A stretch of DNA of 64,000 bases from JBFFMO01 sp041390025 (lineage in GTDB: Bacteria > Myxococcota_A > Bradymonadia > Bradymonadales > Bradymonadaceae), in the NCBI GenBank assembly GCA_041390025.1, contig JAWKQR010000005.1, positions 124,001 through 188,000 of the forward strand, read 5' to 3'. The position numbers were made by a program, and so were the translations under genes. The notes beneath the pieces are model-generated. The model searched no databases. It saw only the letters and a list, made by a program, of their open reading frames with translations, and had not been told where the DNA came from. Positions 37,209-46,299 of this stretch are shown here, in pieces (positions within the stretch are counted from its first letter, which is position 1; the number at the start of each line of letters is the position of its first letter).

Positions 37209-40200
37209 GCAGCCGTCCCACCCCGTGGGAACACATCATCGGTTGGTTCATCGACAACCGACTCGTCGTGTTCCTGCTCGTGTTCATGCTGGCCGGTGCC
37301 GGCGTGTACGTCTCGCCGTTCAACTGGGACCTTGGCATTCCGCGTGACCCGGTGCCGGTCGACGCCATCCCAGACATTGGCGAAAACCAGCAGATCGTGT
37401 TCACGGACTGGCCGGGGCGCTCTCCGCGCGACGTTGAAGACCAGATCACGTACCCGCTCACGACCGCGCTGTTGGGCGTGCCCGGGGTGCGCACGATTCG
37501 AAGCAATTCGATGTTCGGATTCTCGTCGATCTACATCATTTTTGAGGACGACGTTGAGTTCTACTGGGCGCGTTCGCGCTTGCTCGAAAAGCTCGCGAGC
37601 TTGGATGGCAACACGTTGCCAGCCGGCGTGGCGCCGACCTTGGGCCCAGACGCGACGGCCCTTGGTCAGGTGTTTTGGTACACCCTCGAAGGCCAAGACA
37701 AAGACGGCAACGTCGTCGGAGGCTGGGATCCCGACGAGCTGAGAAGCATTCAGGATTGGACTGTGCGTTTCGCGCTTCAATCCGTCGAAGGCGTCAGCGA
37801 GGTTGCGTCCGTGGGCGGGTTTGTCCGCGAGTACCAAATCGACGTGGACCCAGAAGCCATGCGGGCTGCGGGTGTAACCTTGGCCCAAGTCGCGGGTGCG
37901 GTCAAAGACTCCAACTTGGACGTGGGCGCACGAACACTTGAGATCAACAGTGTCGAGTACTTGGTGCGCGGTGTGGGCTTCGTCAAGACCCTCGACGACC
38001 TCGAATCCAGTGTCGTCGCGGCGCGTGATGGCACACCCATTCGCATCCGCGACGTCGCACACGTCAACCTCGGCCCCGAGCTTCGTCGTGGTGCGCTCGA
38101 CGATGCAGGCGCCAGCGCCGTGGGCGGCGTCGTCGTGGCGCGGTTCATGGAAAATCCACTCTTGGTCATCGAGGGCATCAAGGAGCGCATCAAGAAGATT
38201 GGTCCGGGACTCCCCAGCCGCACCCTTGCCGATGGTACGGTTTCTAAGGTGACCATTGTGCCGTTTTACGACCGCACAATCCTCATCAACGAAACCCTCG
38301 AAACCCTCGCAACGGCGCTGTTTCAGGCGATCTTGATCACGATCATTGTGGTGCTCATCATGCTGCGGAACTTCCGCAGCTCGGTCCTGATTTCTCTGAC
38401 GTTGCCGCTCGGTGTGCTCGCCGCGTTCGTGACGATGAAATTCACAGGGGTCGACGCAAACATCATGGCGCTTGGCGGCATCGCCATTGCGATTGGCACG
38501 ATGGTCGATATCGGCATCGTCTTTGTCGAGAACATCAAACAACACCTAGAGTCCGACCCAGACCTATCGCGAGATGTGCTGGTGCGGCGCGCCGCAGCCG
38601 AGGTTGCGCCCGCGGTCATGACCTCGGTCGCGACCACCGTCGTCAGCTTCTTGCCCGTGCTTGGCCTGTCGGCAAGCGAACTTCGGCTGTTTGCGCCACT
38701 GGCATTCACCAAGTCGTTTGCGATGGTGGGGGCCTTCATGTTGGCGGTGCTCATCATCCCTTCGGCTGCCGTCTTGTTTCTTCGCCGCGATTCGCCGAGA
38801 TGGGCGAAACCGTCGCGCGTGGTCAACTGGGTTGCCATCGTCGCCGTGACGCTGCTGTTGGCCTCGAGCTGGATGCCCCTTGGGCATGGTGATGGTTTTG
38901 TGATCAACGCCTTGTTTGTCGCGGTGCTCGTCGCGGGTGTCATGGGGAGTTTTCGGGGCTTTGAGGTCGTCTATCCACGGGTTTTGGGTGTGCTGCTCGC
39001 GCACAAGGCGAAGTTCCTCGCTGTGCCCGCCGTGATCCTCGCGATGGGAATCTTTATGTGGCTTGGGTTCGATCGAACGCTCGGCTGGTTGCCGGATTCC
39101 ATCACCCAGAGTGCGGTAGCACGGTCGGTCGCCGAGGAATTCCCTGGCTTTGGCCGCGAGTACATGCCGCCTTTTGACGAGGGCGCATACCTTTACATGC
39201 CCACCACCATGCCACATGCCTCGATCGGTGAGGCGCTGCAGATGATTTCGGATATGGACGCGGCCATCGCGCAGATCCCCGAGGTCGACCGTGTGGTTGG
39301 CAAGCTCGGCCGTGTCGACAGCGCGCTTGACCCCGCGCCGTTGTCGATGGTCGAGACGGTGATCACGTACAAACCCGAATACCGCGTGGATTTGGACGGG
39401 ACTCGCGTGCGGCAATGGCGAGACCACATCCGAACCTCGCGCGATATTTGGGATGAAATCACCAAAGCCGCCGAAATCCCGGGCGTGACCAGCGCGCCGG
39501 TGCTGATGCCTATCGCGGCTCGCCTGGTCATGCTGCAAAGCGGGATGCGGGCCCCGATGGGCATCAAGGTTCACGGCCCAACGCTCGAGGCCATCGAGGG
39601 TTTTGGCCTTGAACTCGAGAAGTCCCTGCGGGAGGTGCCCGAGGTCCGCTCGGAAACCGTGTTTGCCGACCGTGTCGTAGGCAAACCCTATTTGGAAATC
39701 ATCATCGATCGCGAGGCCATCAGCCGCTACGGGTTGTCGATCGTGGATGTGCAGGAGGTCCTTCAGGTCGCTCTTGGTGGGATGACGCTGACGCAAACGG
39801 TCGAGGGGCGAGAGCGATACGGTGTGCGCGTCCGCTACATGCGCGAAGAACGTGACAGCCTAGAGGCACTGCAACGCATCATCGTGCCGGCTCCCAACGG
39901 CGCCCAAGTCCCGCTGGCGCAGCTTGCGCGGCTGGAATACGTGCGCGGCCCGCAAATGATCCGCGCGGAGGACACGTTTTTGACGAGCTACGTGCTCTTC
40001 GACAAGGTCGCCGGCATCGACGAAGTAGGGGCCGTGGAGGCGGCACGCGACCACATCGAGAGACAAATCAAGGCTGGTGAGATTCAAGTGCCTGCAGGGG
40101 TCAGCTACGACTTTGCCGGCACCTACGAAAACCAAGTGCGCAGCGAGAAGCGCCTCGCGTTGTTGATCCCACTGGCTTTGGCCATTGTGTTCATCTTGCT

Positions 40201-40738
40201 TTACCTGCAGTTCCACCGTGTGGCCGTCACCGCCCTGATTTTCACGGGAGTGGCCGTTTCCGTGTCGGGCGGGTTCATCCTGATTTGGCTCTACGGTCAG
40301 CCGTGGTTTTTGAATTTTGCGGTCGCCGGTTTCGAGATGCGCGAACTGTTTCAAGTTGGCACCGTCAACATGTCAGTCGCGGTTTGGATTGGTTTTATCG
40401 CGCTCGTCGGCATCGCGACCGACGACGGTGTGGTGATTTCGACCTACCTGAACCAGCGCTTTGAGGCCGAGCCTCCAACGGACGTCGAGGGGATTCGCGC
40501 ACGCACGCTTGAGGCGGGCATTCGACGTGTACGTCCGTGTTTGATGACCACCGCGACAACCATTTTGGCGCTGTTGCCCGTGATCACGTCTCAGGGCCGA
40601 GGCGCGGACATCATGATGCCCATGGCCTTGCCCGCTGTCGGTGGGATGGTCATCGAGCTGATGACGCTCTTTGTGGTGCCGGTGCTCTTCTGCAGCCTCG
40701 AAGAATGGCGGCTAAAGCTTAAAGGGTTTGTGCGTTAA
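37205..40738 (+). CDS. Heavy-metal efflux RND pump, CusA/CzcA family
   Basis: It has 1177 residues and is the proton-driven inner-membrane pump of the tripartite system. HME-RND features: N-terminal helix then PVPVDAIPDIGENQQIVFTD, WPGRSPRDVEDQITYPLTTAL, the proton-relay TM4 region (NIMALGGIAIAIGTMVDIGI with VFVENIKQHL) and the second-half equivalent (WIGFIALVGIATDDGVVIST). About twelve membrane helices and two large periplasmic loops are present; it is uninterrupted over 3.5 kb. CusA-type methionines occur in the second loop (VTSAPVLMPIAARLVMLQSG with MRAP), which resembles CusA more than CzcA, so Cu/Ag export is favoured but not proven. The 3' end overlaps convergent arsH by 20 bp. Confidence 0.93.
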   Translation: MSSRPTPWEHIIGWFIDNRLVVFLLVFMLAGAGVYVSPFNWDLGIPRDPVPVDAIPDIGENQQIVFTDWPGRSPRDVEDQITYPLTTALLGVPGVRTIRSNSMFGFSSIYIIFEDDVEFYWARSRLLEKLASLDGNTLPAGVAPTLGPDATALGQVFWYTLEGQDKDGNVVGGWDPDELRSIQDWTVRFALQSVEGVSEVASVGGFVREYQIDVDPEAMRAAGVTLAQVAGAVKDSNLDVGARTLEINSVEYLVRGVGFVKTLDDLESSVVAARDGTPIRIRDVAHVNLGPELRRGALDDAGASAVGGVVVARFMENPLLVIEGIKERIKKIGPGLPSRTLADGTVSKVTIVPFYDRTILINETLETLATALFQAILITIIVVLIMLRNFRSSVLISLTLPLGVLAAFVTMKFTGVDANIMALGGIAIAIGTMVDIGIVFVENIKQHLESDPDLSRDVLVRRAAAEVAPAVMTSVATTVVSFLPVLGLSASELRLFAPLAFTKSFAMVGAFMLAVLIIPSAAVLFLRRDSPRWAKPSRVVNWVAIVAVTLLLASSWMPLGHGDGFVINALFVAVLVAGVMGSFRGFEVVYPRVLGVLLAHKAKFLAVPAVILAMGIFMWLGFDRTLGWLPDSITQSAVARSVAEEFPGFGREYMPPFDEGAYLYMPTTMPHASIGEALQMISDMDAAIAQIPEVDRVVGKLGRVDSALDPAPLSMVETVITYKPEYRVDLDGTRVRQWRDHIRTSRDIWDEITKAAEIPGVTSAPVLMPIAARLVMLQSGMRAPMGIKVHGPTLEAIEGFGLELEKSLREVPEVRSETVFADRVVGKPYLEIIIDREAISRYGLSIVDVQEVLQVALGGMTLTQTVEGRERYGVRVRYMREERDSLEALQRIIVPAPNGAQVPLAQLARLEYVRGPQMIRAEDTFLTSYVLFDKVAGIDEVGAVEAARDHIERQIKAGEIQVPAGVSYDFAGTYENQVRSEKRLALLIPLALAIVFILLYLQFHRVAVTALIFTGVAVSVSGGFILIWLYGQPWFLNFAVAGFEMRELFQVGTVNMSVAVWIGFIALVGIATDDGVVISTYLNQRFEAEPPTDVEGIRARTLEAGIRRVRPCLMTTATTILALLPVITSQGRGADIMMPMALPAVGGMVIELMTLFVVPVLFCSLEEWRLKLKGFVR

Positions 40739-41438
40739 CCCGGTGAAGCGGGTGGTTTGGGTCGGCGGCCAATTTGTCGTGCGCCTCGCGACGTTCGCTG
40801 TAGCGGTCGACCAAAAAGTCGCGGTGGTCGCGCGTCAGGATCGTGAACTTGTAGAGTTCCTCCATCACGTCGACCACCCGGTCACGGTAAGACGAATCCT
40901 TCATCGTGCCGTCGCTGTTGAACTCGTTGTAGGCCTTGGCGACCGACGACTGATTGGGAATCGTCAGCATACGCATCCATCGCCCCAAGATGCGTAGCGT
41001 GTTGACCGCGTTGAACGACTGTGACCCGCCGCAGACCTGCATCACGGCGAGCGTACGTCCCTGTGTCGGTCGAATGGCACCCATCGAAAGCGGAATCCAG
41101 TCGATCTGGTTCTTAAAGACGCCGGTGATGTTGCCGTGCATCTCCGGCGAGCTCCAGACTTGGCCCTCCGACCACAAGCACAGTTCGCGCAGGCGTTTAA
41201 CCTCGGGATGGTCCTCGTGTTTTGGGCTTTTGACCGGCAGGTCGTGGGCATGGAAGAACCGAACTTCGGCGCCAATGCTCTCGAGGATGCGGCCGGCTTC
41301 CTCCGCCAGCATTCGGCTGTAGGAGTTCTCTCGGAGGGACCCGTACAAAATCAGGATTTTGGGCGGGTCGTCGCGCAACGGCTGAACCGGGAAGACAGGC
41401 CTGGCAAGTCCAGGCGGCGTGCGGTCGTGCTCGGTCAT
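40719..41438 (-). CDS. arsH: ArsH, NADPH-dependent FMN reductase / organoarsenical oxidase
   Basis: It has 239 residues. The FMN-binding loop is ILYGSLRENSYSRMLAEEAG, and ArsH-specific blocks follow: FHAHDLPVKSPKHEDHPEVK, WSSPEMHGNITGVFKNQIDW, RPTQGRTLAVMQVCGGSQSF and LGRWMRMLTIPNQSSVAKAY. ArsH oxidises trivalent organoarsenicals to the less toxic pentavalent forms. The ATG at 41438 overlaps the stop of the arsC-VOC gene (ATGA); the longer open frame up to 41798 is antisense to arsC-VOC and rejected. It is the last gene of the ars operon. Confidence 0.92.
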   Translation of the reverse strand: MTEHDRTPPGLARPVFPVQPLRDDPPKILILYGSLRENSYSRMLAEEAGRILESIGAEVRFFHAHDLPVKSPKHEDHPEVKRLRELCLWSEGQVWSSPEMHGNITGVFKNQIDWIPLSMGAIRPTQGRTLAVMQVCGGSQSFNAVNTLRILGRWMRMLTIPNQSSVAKAYNEFNSDGTMKDSSYRDRVVDVMEELYKFTILTRDHRDFLVDRYSERREAHDKLAADPNHPLHRVNAQTL

Positions 41439-42304
41439 TGGGTCACCAAAAACAGGGGTTCTTTGTCGGCGGGCATTTCTGCGAGCTCGTCGGAAGTTAG
41501 GCGGGCGTACACCTCGATGAGGGTCCCATCGGGATCCTTGAGCCAGAGCTCGTGCAGCGGCGTTCCCCGCCACGTCGTGCGCGCGGGTTTGTGGATCGTC
41601 CACCCGGCCGCTTCGGCCAGATGATGGGCGTCGATCACGGCGGCCCGCGTGCCGACGTCCACACCCAAGTGATAGAGCGTGTCGTGGTGCAGCTCCATCC
41701 CGTCGTCGACCAGAATCACCAAATTCGTGGTCAATTTCGGGCTCACAAATGTGACGTATCGATGGGTCCATTCTTTGGGCGCGACACCGAGCAACCATGC
41801 GTAGAATCGCGCAGAGGCGGCGATGTCTTTGACACGAATGCTCGCGTGGAATTCTTGCCCGTCGAGGCCCTGCGGCACATTTCGCAGCGCCGCCAACACC
41901 TTCAATCGTTGTGCAATCTGGTCGCGCGTCACCCGAAAATGTGCCAGCCGTTCTTCATCGCTCAAATCTTCGTTTTTGCGGTCGGGGTCTTGAAGAGGCC
42001 AGTGCATACGCGGTGCGCTCGACAGGAAGACCGGGCACACTTCCTCGGCGCACAACGTGATGACCAAATCGACCGTGTTGGGGTCAATGTCGTTGACCGA
42101 CTTCGAGCCGTGCGCGGCGGTGTCGATGCCGACCTCGGCCAATGCTTGGGTGGCGTACGGATTGACCCGCGAGGGTGCCGAGCCCGCCGACTGCACGCGC
42201 ACGTGGTCGCCAAACAGCTGCCGGGCCAAACCCTCGGCCATCTGCGACCTCGCCGAGTTGGCGACACACAAAAAGAGAACACTGTTAAACGAAAATCCAG
42301 ACAT
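41435..42304 (-). CDS. Arsenate reductase fused to a VOC (glyoxalase-like) domain
   Basis: It has 289 residues. Residues 1-140 are a low-molecular-weight phosphatase-type ArsC: the P-loop VLFLCVANSARSQ carries Cys13 and Arg19 (CX5R), and ITLCAEEVCPVF carries Cys85 and Cys90 for the thiol cascade. Residues about 150-289 form a VOC domain (FHASIRVKDIAASARFYAWL, TTWRGTPLHELWLKDPDGTL, IEVYARL) with metal-ligand-type His/Glu. The VOC half lacks the Cys-Cys pair of ArsI C-As lyase, so that function is not assigned. The start at 42304 is chosen because the upstream frame runs into arsR territory. It is coupled to arsH. Confidence 0.88.
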   Translation of the reverse strand: MSGFSFNSVLFLCVANSARSQMAEGLARQLFGDHVRVQSAGSAPSRVNPYATQALAEVGIDTAAHGSKSVNDIDPNTVDLVITLCAEEVCPVFLSSAPRMHWPLQDPDRKNEDLSDEERLAHFRVTRDQIAQRLKVLAALRNVPQGLDGQEFHASIRVKDIAASARFYAWLLGVAPKEWTHRYVTFVSPKLTTNLVILVDDGMELHHDTLYHLGVDVGTRAAVIDAHHLAEAAGWTIHKPARTTWRGTPLHELWLKDPDGTLIEVYARLTSDELAEMPADKEPLFLVTQ

Positions 42305-42390
42305 CAGTCGGAACCATGTTGTTGGGGATTGGCAAAATTTGAAGGCGCTTGAAGTCGACCATCGTCGAATGGTGATGAATTGCGCAAAAA

Positions 42391-42716
42391 TCAGAGCCCC
42401 GAGACCAGTGTTTTCAACAGCGCGACGGCGCTCGGTTCCACACAGTAACACACGCGAGGGCCGTCCACTTCGCCGCGAATCAAGCCGGCTTCTTTCATTT
42501 GCTTAGGTGCTGCGACACCGTCGACTGGAGCCAATGGCAGCTCGTCGACAATTTCGCCGCAGACACACGCATTCTTACGGATCAACATCCGAAGAATTGC
42601 AACGCGAGCAGGATGTCCGAGGGCCTTGGCGAGGCGGCGAGTCGCTCGTCTGCAAGTGTCTCGTCCACGTTTTCTGGGTCCGCGGCGGGCGGACAGCACA
42701 TCTGTTTTTTTGGCAT
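42391..42716 (-). CDS. arsR: ArsR-family repressor (three frame changes)
   Basis: The gene starts at 42716 with MPKKQMCCPPAADPENVDET and is then read across frames. Frame changes are near 42635, 42530 and 42505. Between them the expected protein is collinear: LAKALGHPARVAILRMLIRK, the metal site NACVCGEIVDELP (CxC), the recognition helix QSTVSQHL and KQMKEAGLIRGEVDGPRVCY. Length is about 108 residues. ArsR-type repressors leave DNA when As(III) binds the Cys ligands. An operator-like palindrome lies 17 bp upstream of the start. It precedes arsC-VOC by 86 bp. Confidence 0.88.
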
Positions 42717-42732
42717 CTCAAGTCCTATCGCT

Positions 42733-42750
42733 CATCGTAAATATACGATG
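42733..42750. promoter_or_regulatory. Operator of the ars operon
   Basis: CATCGTAAATATACGATG is a perfect 7-bp inverted repeat with a 4-bp AT spacer, centred 25 bp upstream of the arsR start. Its size and place fit an ArsR dimer site overlapping the promoter. The rest of the 251-bp gap to 42968 shows no further clear feature. Confidence 0.75.
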
Positions 42751-42967
42751 AATGGTCGGCAGTCAACGCCGGTTCTGCCGACAAGCGTGCGTTGTCACGG
42801 CCGATGACCACACTCCCACTCAGAGTTTTTCGAGGGTCCGAAGCAAATGCGTTTGCTCGGAACATGCGCCGAGCGTACGATCTAAAAATACGCACAATTC
42901 CCTTTATGGTTGGCTGCTTGCTTGTTTGGGTGAGCGGCCCCCGAAGCCTGCATGACGAGATGTTTCC

Positions 42968-43633
42968 ATGATTCGAATTCTTCTGTGTTGTCTGCTGTTG
43001 CCAACGCTTGCCTGTACGTCCTCAAGCTCCGCCGATAACGATGCGGGTCAAAGTGACACAGGGTCGGGCGCTGACGTGGGGCAGAATCAGGGTGACGTGG
43101 GGACCTCGGACATGGGTCAAACCGATGATACAGGCTCAGAAGCAGACCCCATCTGCCATGTGGTCGTTACCGGCGCCCAGAGCGAGACGTTCGATTGCTC
43201 GCCATCCTCAAGCGCTGAGTACGCGAACCTCACCCGCGTTAAGGTCGGTGAACCCAAGTCAAGCTTTGGGCTGGTGGTGCCCGCCACCGCCCCCAACAAT
43301 GGCCTTCAGCTCAACATTTTGCTTGAGACTACCGACGTTCCCACGGCTGACATGATGCTGACCGAGGCTGGCGGCACAACCCACGTGATTTCCGTGATTC
43401 AATATGTCGACGGTGCCGTCGCGCGTCAGTGGAGCGTATTCAAGAGCTTCCCCGGTGAGGAGGATCAGGGCACGTTCAACCTCGACGTCACGGCGCTGCG
43501 CTCCGATATGGACACTAACGAGATCGCCATGTGGTCACCTACCGGCACGTTGTCGTTGACCGCGCCCGTGTACCCACTTTACGGCGGCACGGACTCCGTC
43601 GACGTTCAGGTCAGCTTCCGCCCACGCAACTGA
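42968..43633 (+). CDS. Lipoprotein with Asp/Gly-rich linker
   Basis: It has 221 residues. MIRILLCCLLLPTLAC gives Cys16 as lipidation site; the linker DNDAGQSDTGSGADVGQNQG is acidic. The remaining 160 residues are predicted beta-rich (FGLVVPATAPNNGLQLNILL, HVISVIQYVDGAVARQWSVF) with two Cys that could pair. No family is recognised. It is divergent from the ars operon but has no evident arsenic motif, so it is probably an independent surface protein. Confidence 0.72.
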   Translation: MIRILLCCLLLPTLACTSSSSADNDAGQSDTGSGADVGQNQGDVGTSDMGQTDDTGSEADPICHVVVTGAQSETFDCSPSSSAEYANLTRVKVGEPKSSFGLVVPATAPNNGLQLNILLETTDVPTADMMLTEAGGTTHVISVIQYVDGAVARQWSVFKSFPGEEDQGTFNLDVTALRSDMDTNEIAMWSPTGTLSLTAPVYPLYGGTDSVDVQVSFRPRN

Positions 43634-43734
43634 GCTGTGGCTGGAGGTGCCTGCGGCCAACGCCGGCTCCCGTCATAGGTGCGATTCGTCGAATCCGTGT
43701 TAGACTTGTCGCGGATTTAAGCAACGGTGACGCC

Positions 43735-44136
43735 TTGACGACAGCACTAGCGACGATTGCGGGATTGGTGATTTTGGTGGGGATTGTGGTTCCCATCATG
43801 CGCCCACGCGGGATCGACAGCCTGATGAAGGATGCCAAACGAAGCGGCGACTTGACGCCGTTGGCAGCCATGTTGGCGGCCACGCCTGAAAATGCGCGTG
43901 CCGACAAGATCGACCAGACGTGCACGAAGCTGTGGAACGCCTACGAACGCGAGGCCACCGCACGACTGCTGGTCGAGGTCGCCCCGCAGTCAGACGCGCC
44001 GATTGTGCAGTATTGGATCAAACAAGTGTTAGAGATCGAACCCGAGATTGCGGCGGAAGTGTTCACCGTGGGTTTCATGGAAGAACACTTCAAGCCCAAC
44101 GTCGCGTCCAAGTGCGGGCGTTGCGGTTGCGGCTGA
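43735..44136 (+). CDS. Small protein with N-terminal membrane helix and C-terminal CGRCGCG
   Basis: The TTG at 43735, preceded by GGTGA, starts TTALATIAGLVILVGIVVPI, a single membrane helix. About 100 charged helical residues follow (MKDAKRSGDLTPLAAMLAAT) and the protein ends SKCGRCGCG. The open frame extends upstream to 43531 but overlaps the preceding lipoprotein and has no signal there. The Cys-rich tail suggests a metal or redox site. No family is recognised. It is followed 7 bp later by another unknown gene, so the two are probably co-expressed. Confidence 0.55.
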   Translation: MTTALATIAGLVILVGIVVPIMRPRGIDSLMKDAKRSGDLTPLAAMLAATPENARADKIDQTCTKLWNAYEREATARLLVEVAPQSDAPIVQYWIKQVLEIEPEIAAEVFTVGFMEEHFKPNVASKCGRCGCG

Positions 44137-44143
44137 ATCCACG

Positions 44144-44590
44144 ATGGGGCGTCGCAGAGACCTCAAAGGCATCGCCGCTGGAATCTCGGGGAAGTTTGTG
44201 TCCCGGTACAACGACCTCGACGGATATTGGGCGCTCGGCGTGGTGTATGCGGCCCTAAAGGAACCCCAGCCAACCTTTGAACTCGACGTGCTGTCTGGTG
44301 AGTCGACTCCCGCCTTGGCCGCATCAAGACGCCTGAGCACGCCGTTCAGGCTTTACCTCGAAGACCATTTGGAACGTCGTGAGCTCGAGGGCTGCGTGGC
44401 GGGGGCCGTCGTGAAGGTCGAGTTTAACATCGACGTTTCGGGCAGGCGGAAGCTACCCAACACGTGGGGCGAGCCCTTCAGGTGTTGTGTACGACTGACC
44501 GACGACCTCGGGGTGGTTCGCCAGTTTGAAGTTTTGGGCTGGTGTGGTCGGCACAATCCTAAGCGCGAGCACCGAAGCGCGCGGCGCTAG
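44144..44590 (+). CDS. Uncharacterised protein, 148 residues
   Basis: The start MGRRRDLKGIAAGISGKFVS is 7 bp after the previous stop. The protein contains NDLDGYWALGVVYAALKEPQ, then a Cys-containing beta-rich part (FRCCVRLTDDLGVVRQFEVL, GWCGRHNP) and a basic C-terminus. No signal peptide or membrane helix is seen, and no family is recognised. It overlaps the convergent proS gene by 4 bp. Codon use is like that of the neighbours. Confidence 0.6.
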   Translation: MGRRRDLKGIAAGISGKFVSRYNDLDGYWALGVVYAALKEPQPTFELDVLSGESTPALAASRRLSTPFRLYLEDHLERRELEGCVAGAVVKVEFNIDVSGRRKLPNTWGEPFRCCVRLTDDLGVVRQFEVLGWCGRHNPKREHRSARR

Positions 44591-46155
44591 TAAGCTTTCG
44601 CCACGAAAATCCGCTCGACCGCCGGCTCGCCGGTGAAGATGCACGTCCCGTCGGCCGGTGCTGCACCAATGGGCACGTTTCGGATCGTCAGCTTCAACGC
44701 TTTAAGGTCCTCGACGACCGTTTCGAGTGCGGCGCCCGTGGGTTTTGACCACTGAACCTCCACCCAACCAGGGTACTTCTGCGAATCGTCAAAGTGTTCG
44801 GTCAGCTGCGCCATCGTGGTGATGTCGCGCGTGATGTTGGCGTCGCGACGGTCGCGCGCCTGGTTGAACATGTTGGCTTGGATCTCTTCGAGCAGCGCTG
44901 GAATCGAGGCAATCGCGTCGCCCTTTGCGGGCGTGTGGAAGTCGGGCTTTCCGTTCTCGGCCCACAGCGCATCACGACGAAGCATGCTGACGACGCCGTT
45001 TTCGATGTCGCGCCCGCCGATCTCGATGATGATCGGTACGCCTTTGCGCACATAATCCCATCGCTTGCCCGCGGTTTTGCCGGGTTTGGCGTCAAGCAAC
45101 ACACGAAGACGCTCGCCGAACGCGCTTTGCGTGGCCAGGCCGGCGCGCAATTCCTCGCAGAATTCGATGAGCGCGGCGTCCTCTTCTTTGCCGCGCAACA
45201 TCGGAAGAATCACGACCTGTCGCGGTGCGATCGTTGGCGGCACCCGCAAGCCGTCGTCGTCGCCGTGCGTCATGATGACCGCGCCAATCAGGCGAGTCGA
45301 CACGCCCCAGCTCGTGGTGTGGCACAGTTCTAGGCTGCCGTTTTGGTCTTGGTAGCGGATGCCCGACGCTTGAGCGAAGTTGGTGCCCAAGTAGTGGGAC
45401 GTGCCTGCCTGAAGGGCTTTGCCGTCCTGCATCATCGCCTCGATCGACCACGTCTCGACCGCGCCGGGGAATCGCTCGTTTTCGGGCTTCTCGCCCGCAA
45501 TCACAGGCATCGCGAGGTCTTCTTCGGCGCATGAACGGTAAACGTCCAGCATTCGCAACGTGTGCTCTTTGGCTTCAGCCTTGTCGGCGTGAGCCGTATG
45601 CCCCTCCTGCCACAAGAATTCCGAGGTGCGCAGGAACATGCGGGTCCGCATCTCCCAACGCACGACGTTGGCCCACTGGTTGGTCAGCAGCGGAAGGTCA
45701 CGCCAGCTCTGAATCCAACGTGCCATCGCGTCGCCGATGATCGTCTCGGACGTGGGACGAACCACCAGCGGTTCTTCCAACTTGGCCGATGGGTCGGGAA
45801 TGAGCTTTCCGTTGCCGTCGCCGATCAGACGGTGGTGCGTCACGACCGCCATTTCCTTGGCAAAACCCTCGACGTGTTCGGCTTCGCGCTCGAAGTTCGA
45901 AAGCGGAATGAAGATGGGGAAGTAGCAGTTTTCGTGGCCGGTCTCTTTGATACGGTCATCCAACAGACGTTGGATGCGCTCCCAAATGCCGTAGCCCCAA
46001 GGCTTGATCACCATGCAGCCGCGAACGCCGGATTCTTCGGCAAGGTCGGCAGCTGAAATGACCTCTTGGTACCATTGCGCGAAGTCGTCCTCGCGCTTGA
46101 TCGTGAGTGCGTGGCGGATATTGGACACTGGAATTCCTGCAGTTAGGGAAATCAT
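44587..46155 (-). CDS. proS: Prolyl-tRNA synthetase, archaeal/eukaryotic-like type
   Basis: It has 522 residues and charges tRNA-Pro with proline. Class II motifs are visible: motif 1 region GVRGCMVIKPWGYGIWERIQ, TSE-loop VVRPTSETIIGDAMARWIQS, motif 2 RWEMRTRMFLRTSEFLWQEG with HTAH, and motif 3 TTSWGVSTRLIGAVIMTHGD. There is no bacterial editing insertion, and the C-terminal part is the shorter eukaryote-like anticodon and zinc-binding-type domain (ProS type 3), found in some bacteria. The ATG at 46155 is used; upstream codons to 46263 are unlikely. It seems to be a single-gene unit. Confidence 0.92.
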   Translation of the reverse strand: MISLTAGIPVSNIRHALTIKREDDFAQWYQEVISAADLAEESGVRGCMVIKPWGYGIWERIQRLLDDRIKETGHENCYFPIFIPLSNFEREAEHVEGFAKEMAVVTHHRLIGDGNGKLIPDPSAKLEEPLVVRPTSETIIGDAMARWIQSWRDLPLLTNQWANVVRWEMRTRMFLRTSEFLWQEGHTAHADKAEAKEHTLRMLDVYRSCAEEDLAMPVIAGEKPENERFPGAVETWSIEAMMQDGKALQAGTSHYLGTNFAQASGIRYQDQNGSLELCHTTSWGVSTRLIGAVIMTHGDDDGLRVPPTIAPRQVVILPMLRGKEEDAALIEFCEELRAGLATQSAFGERLRVLLDAKPGKTAGKRWDYVRKGVPIIIEIGGRDIENGVVSMLRRDALWAENGKPDFHTPAKGDAIASIPALLEEIQANMFNQARDRRDANITRDITTMAQLTEHFDDSQKYPGWVEVQWSKPTGAALETVVEDLKALKLTIRNVPIGAAPADGTCIFTGEPAVERIFVAKAY

Positions 46156-46299
46156 CGCGGATGTTTCCGAGCTACATACATCGCAGCGGCCCGTCACGGA
46201 AGACGAACGGGCGGTTTTGAGAAGGAGTCCACAAATGCGTGGAGGGGACGACTCAACCTGCAAGCCACGGCCGGCGAACCGGGCGCGGCCCCACCTGAA

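Noticed and set aside
37124..39796. Two minus-strand frames of 473 and 410 codons
   Set aside because: They are antisense to the RND pump gene, rich in Arg/His/Asp as typical for shadow frames, and show no family features.
41435..41880. ArsI (C-As lyase) assignment for the VOC half of the arsC fusion
   Set aside because: The Cys-Cys pair that binds the trivalent arsenical in ArsI is not present.
46156..46299. T-box or leader element upstream of proS
   Set aside because: No T-box sequence or terminator/antiterminator pair was visible in this 144-bp interval.
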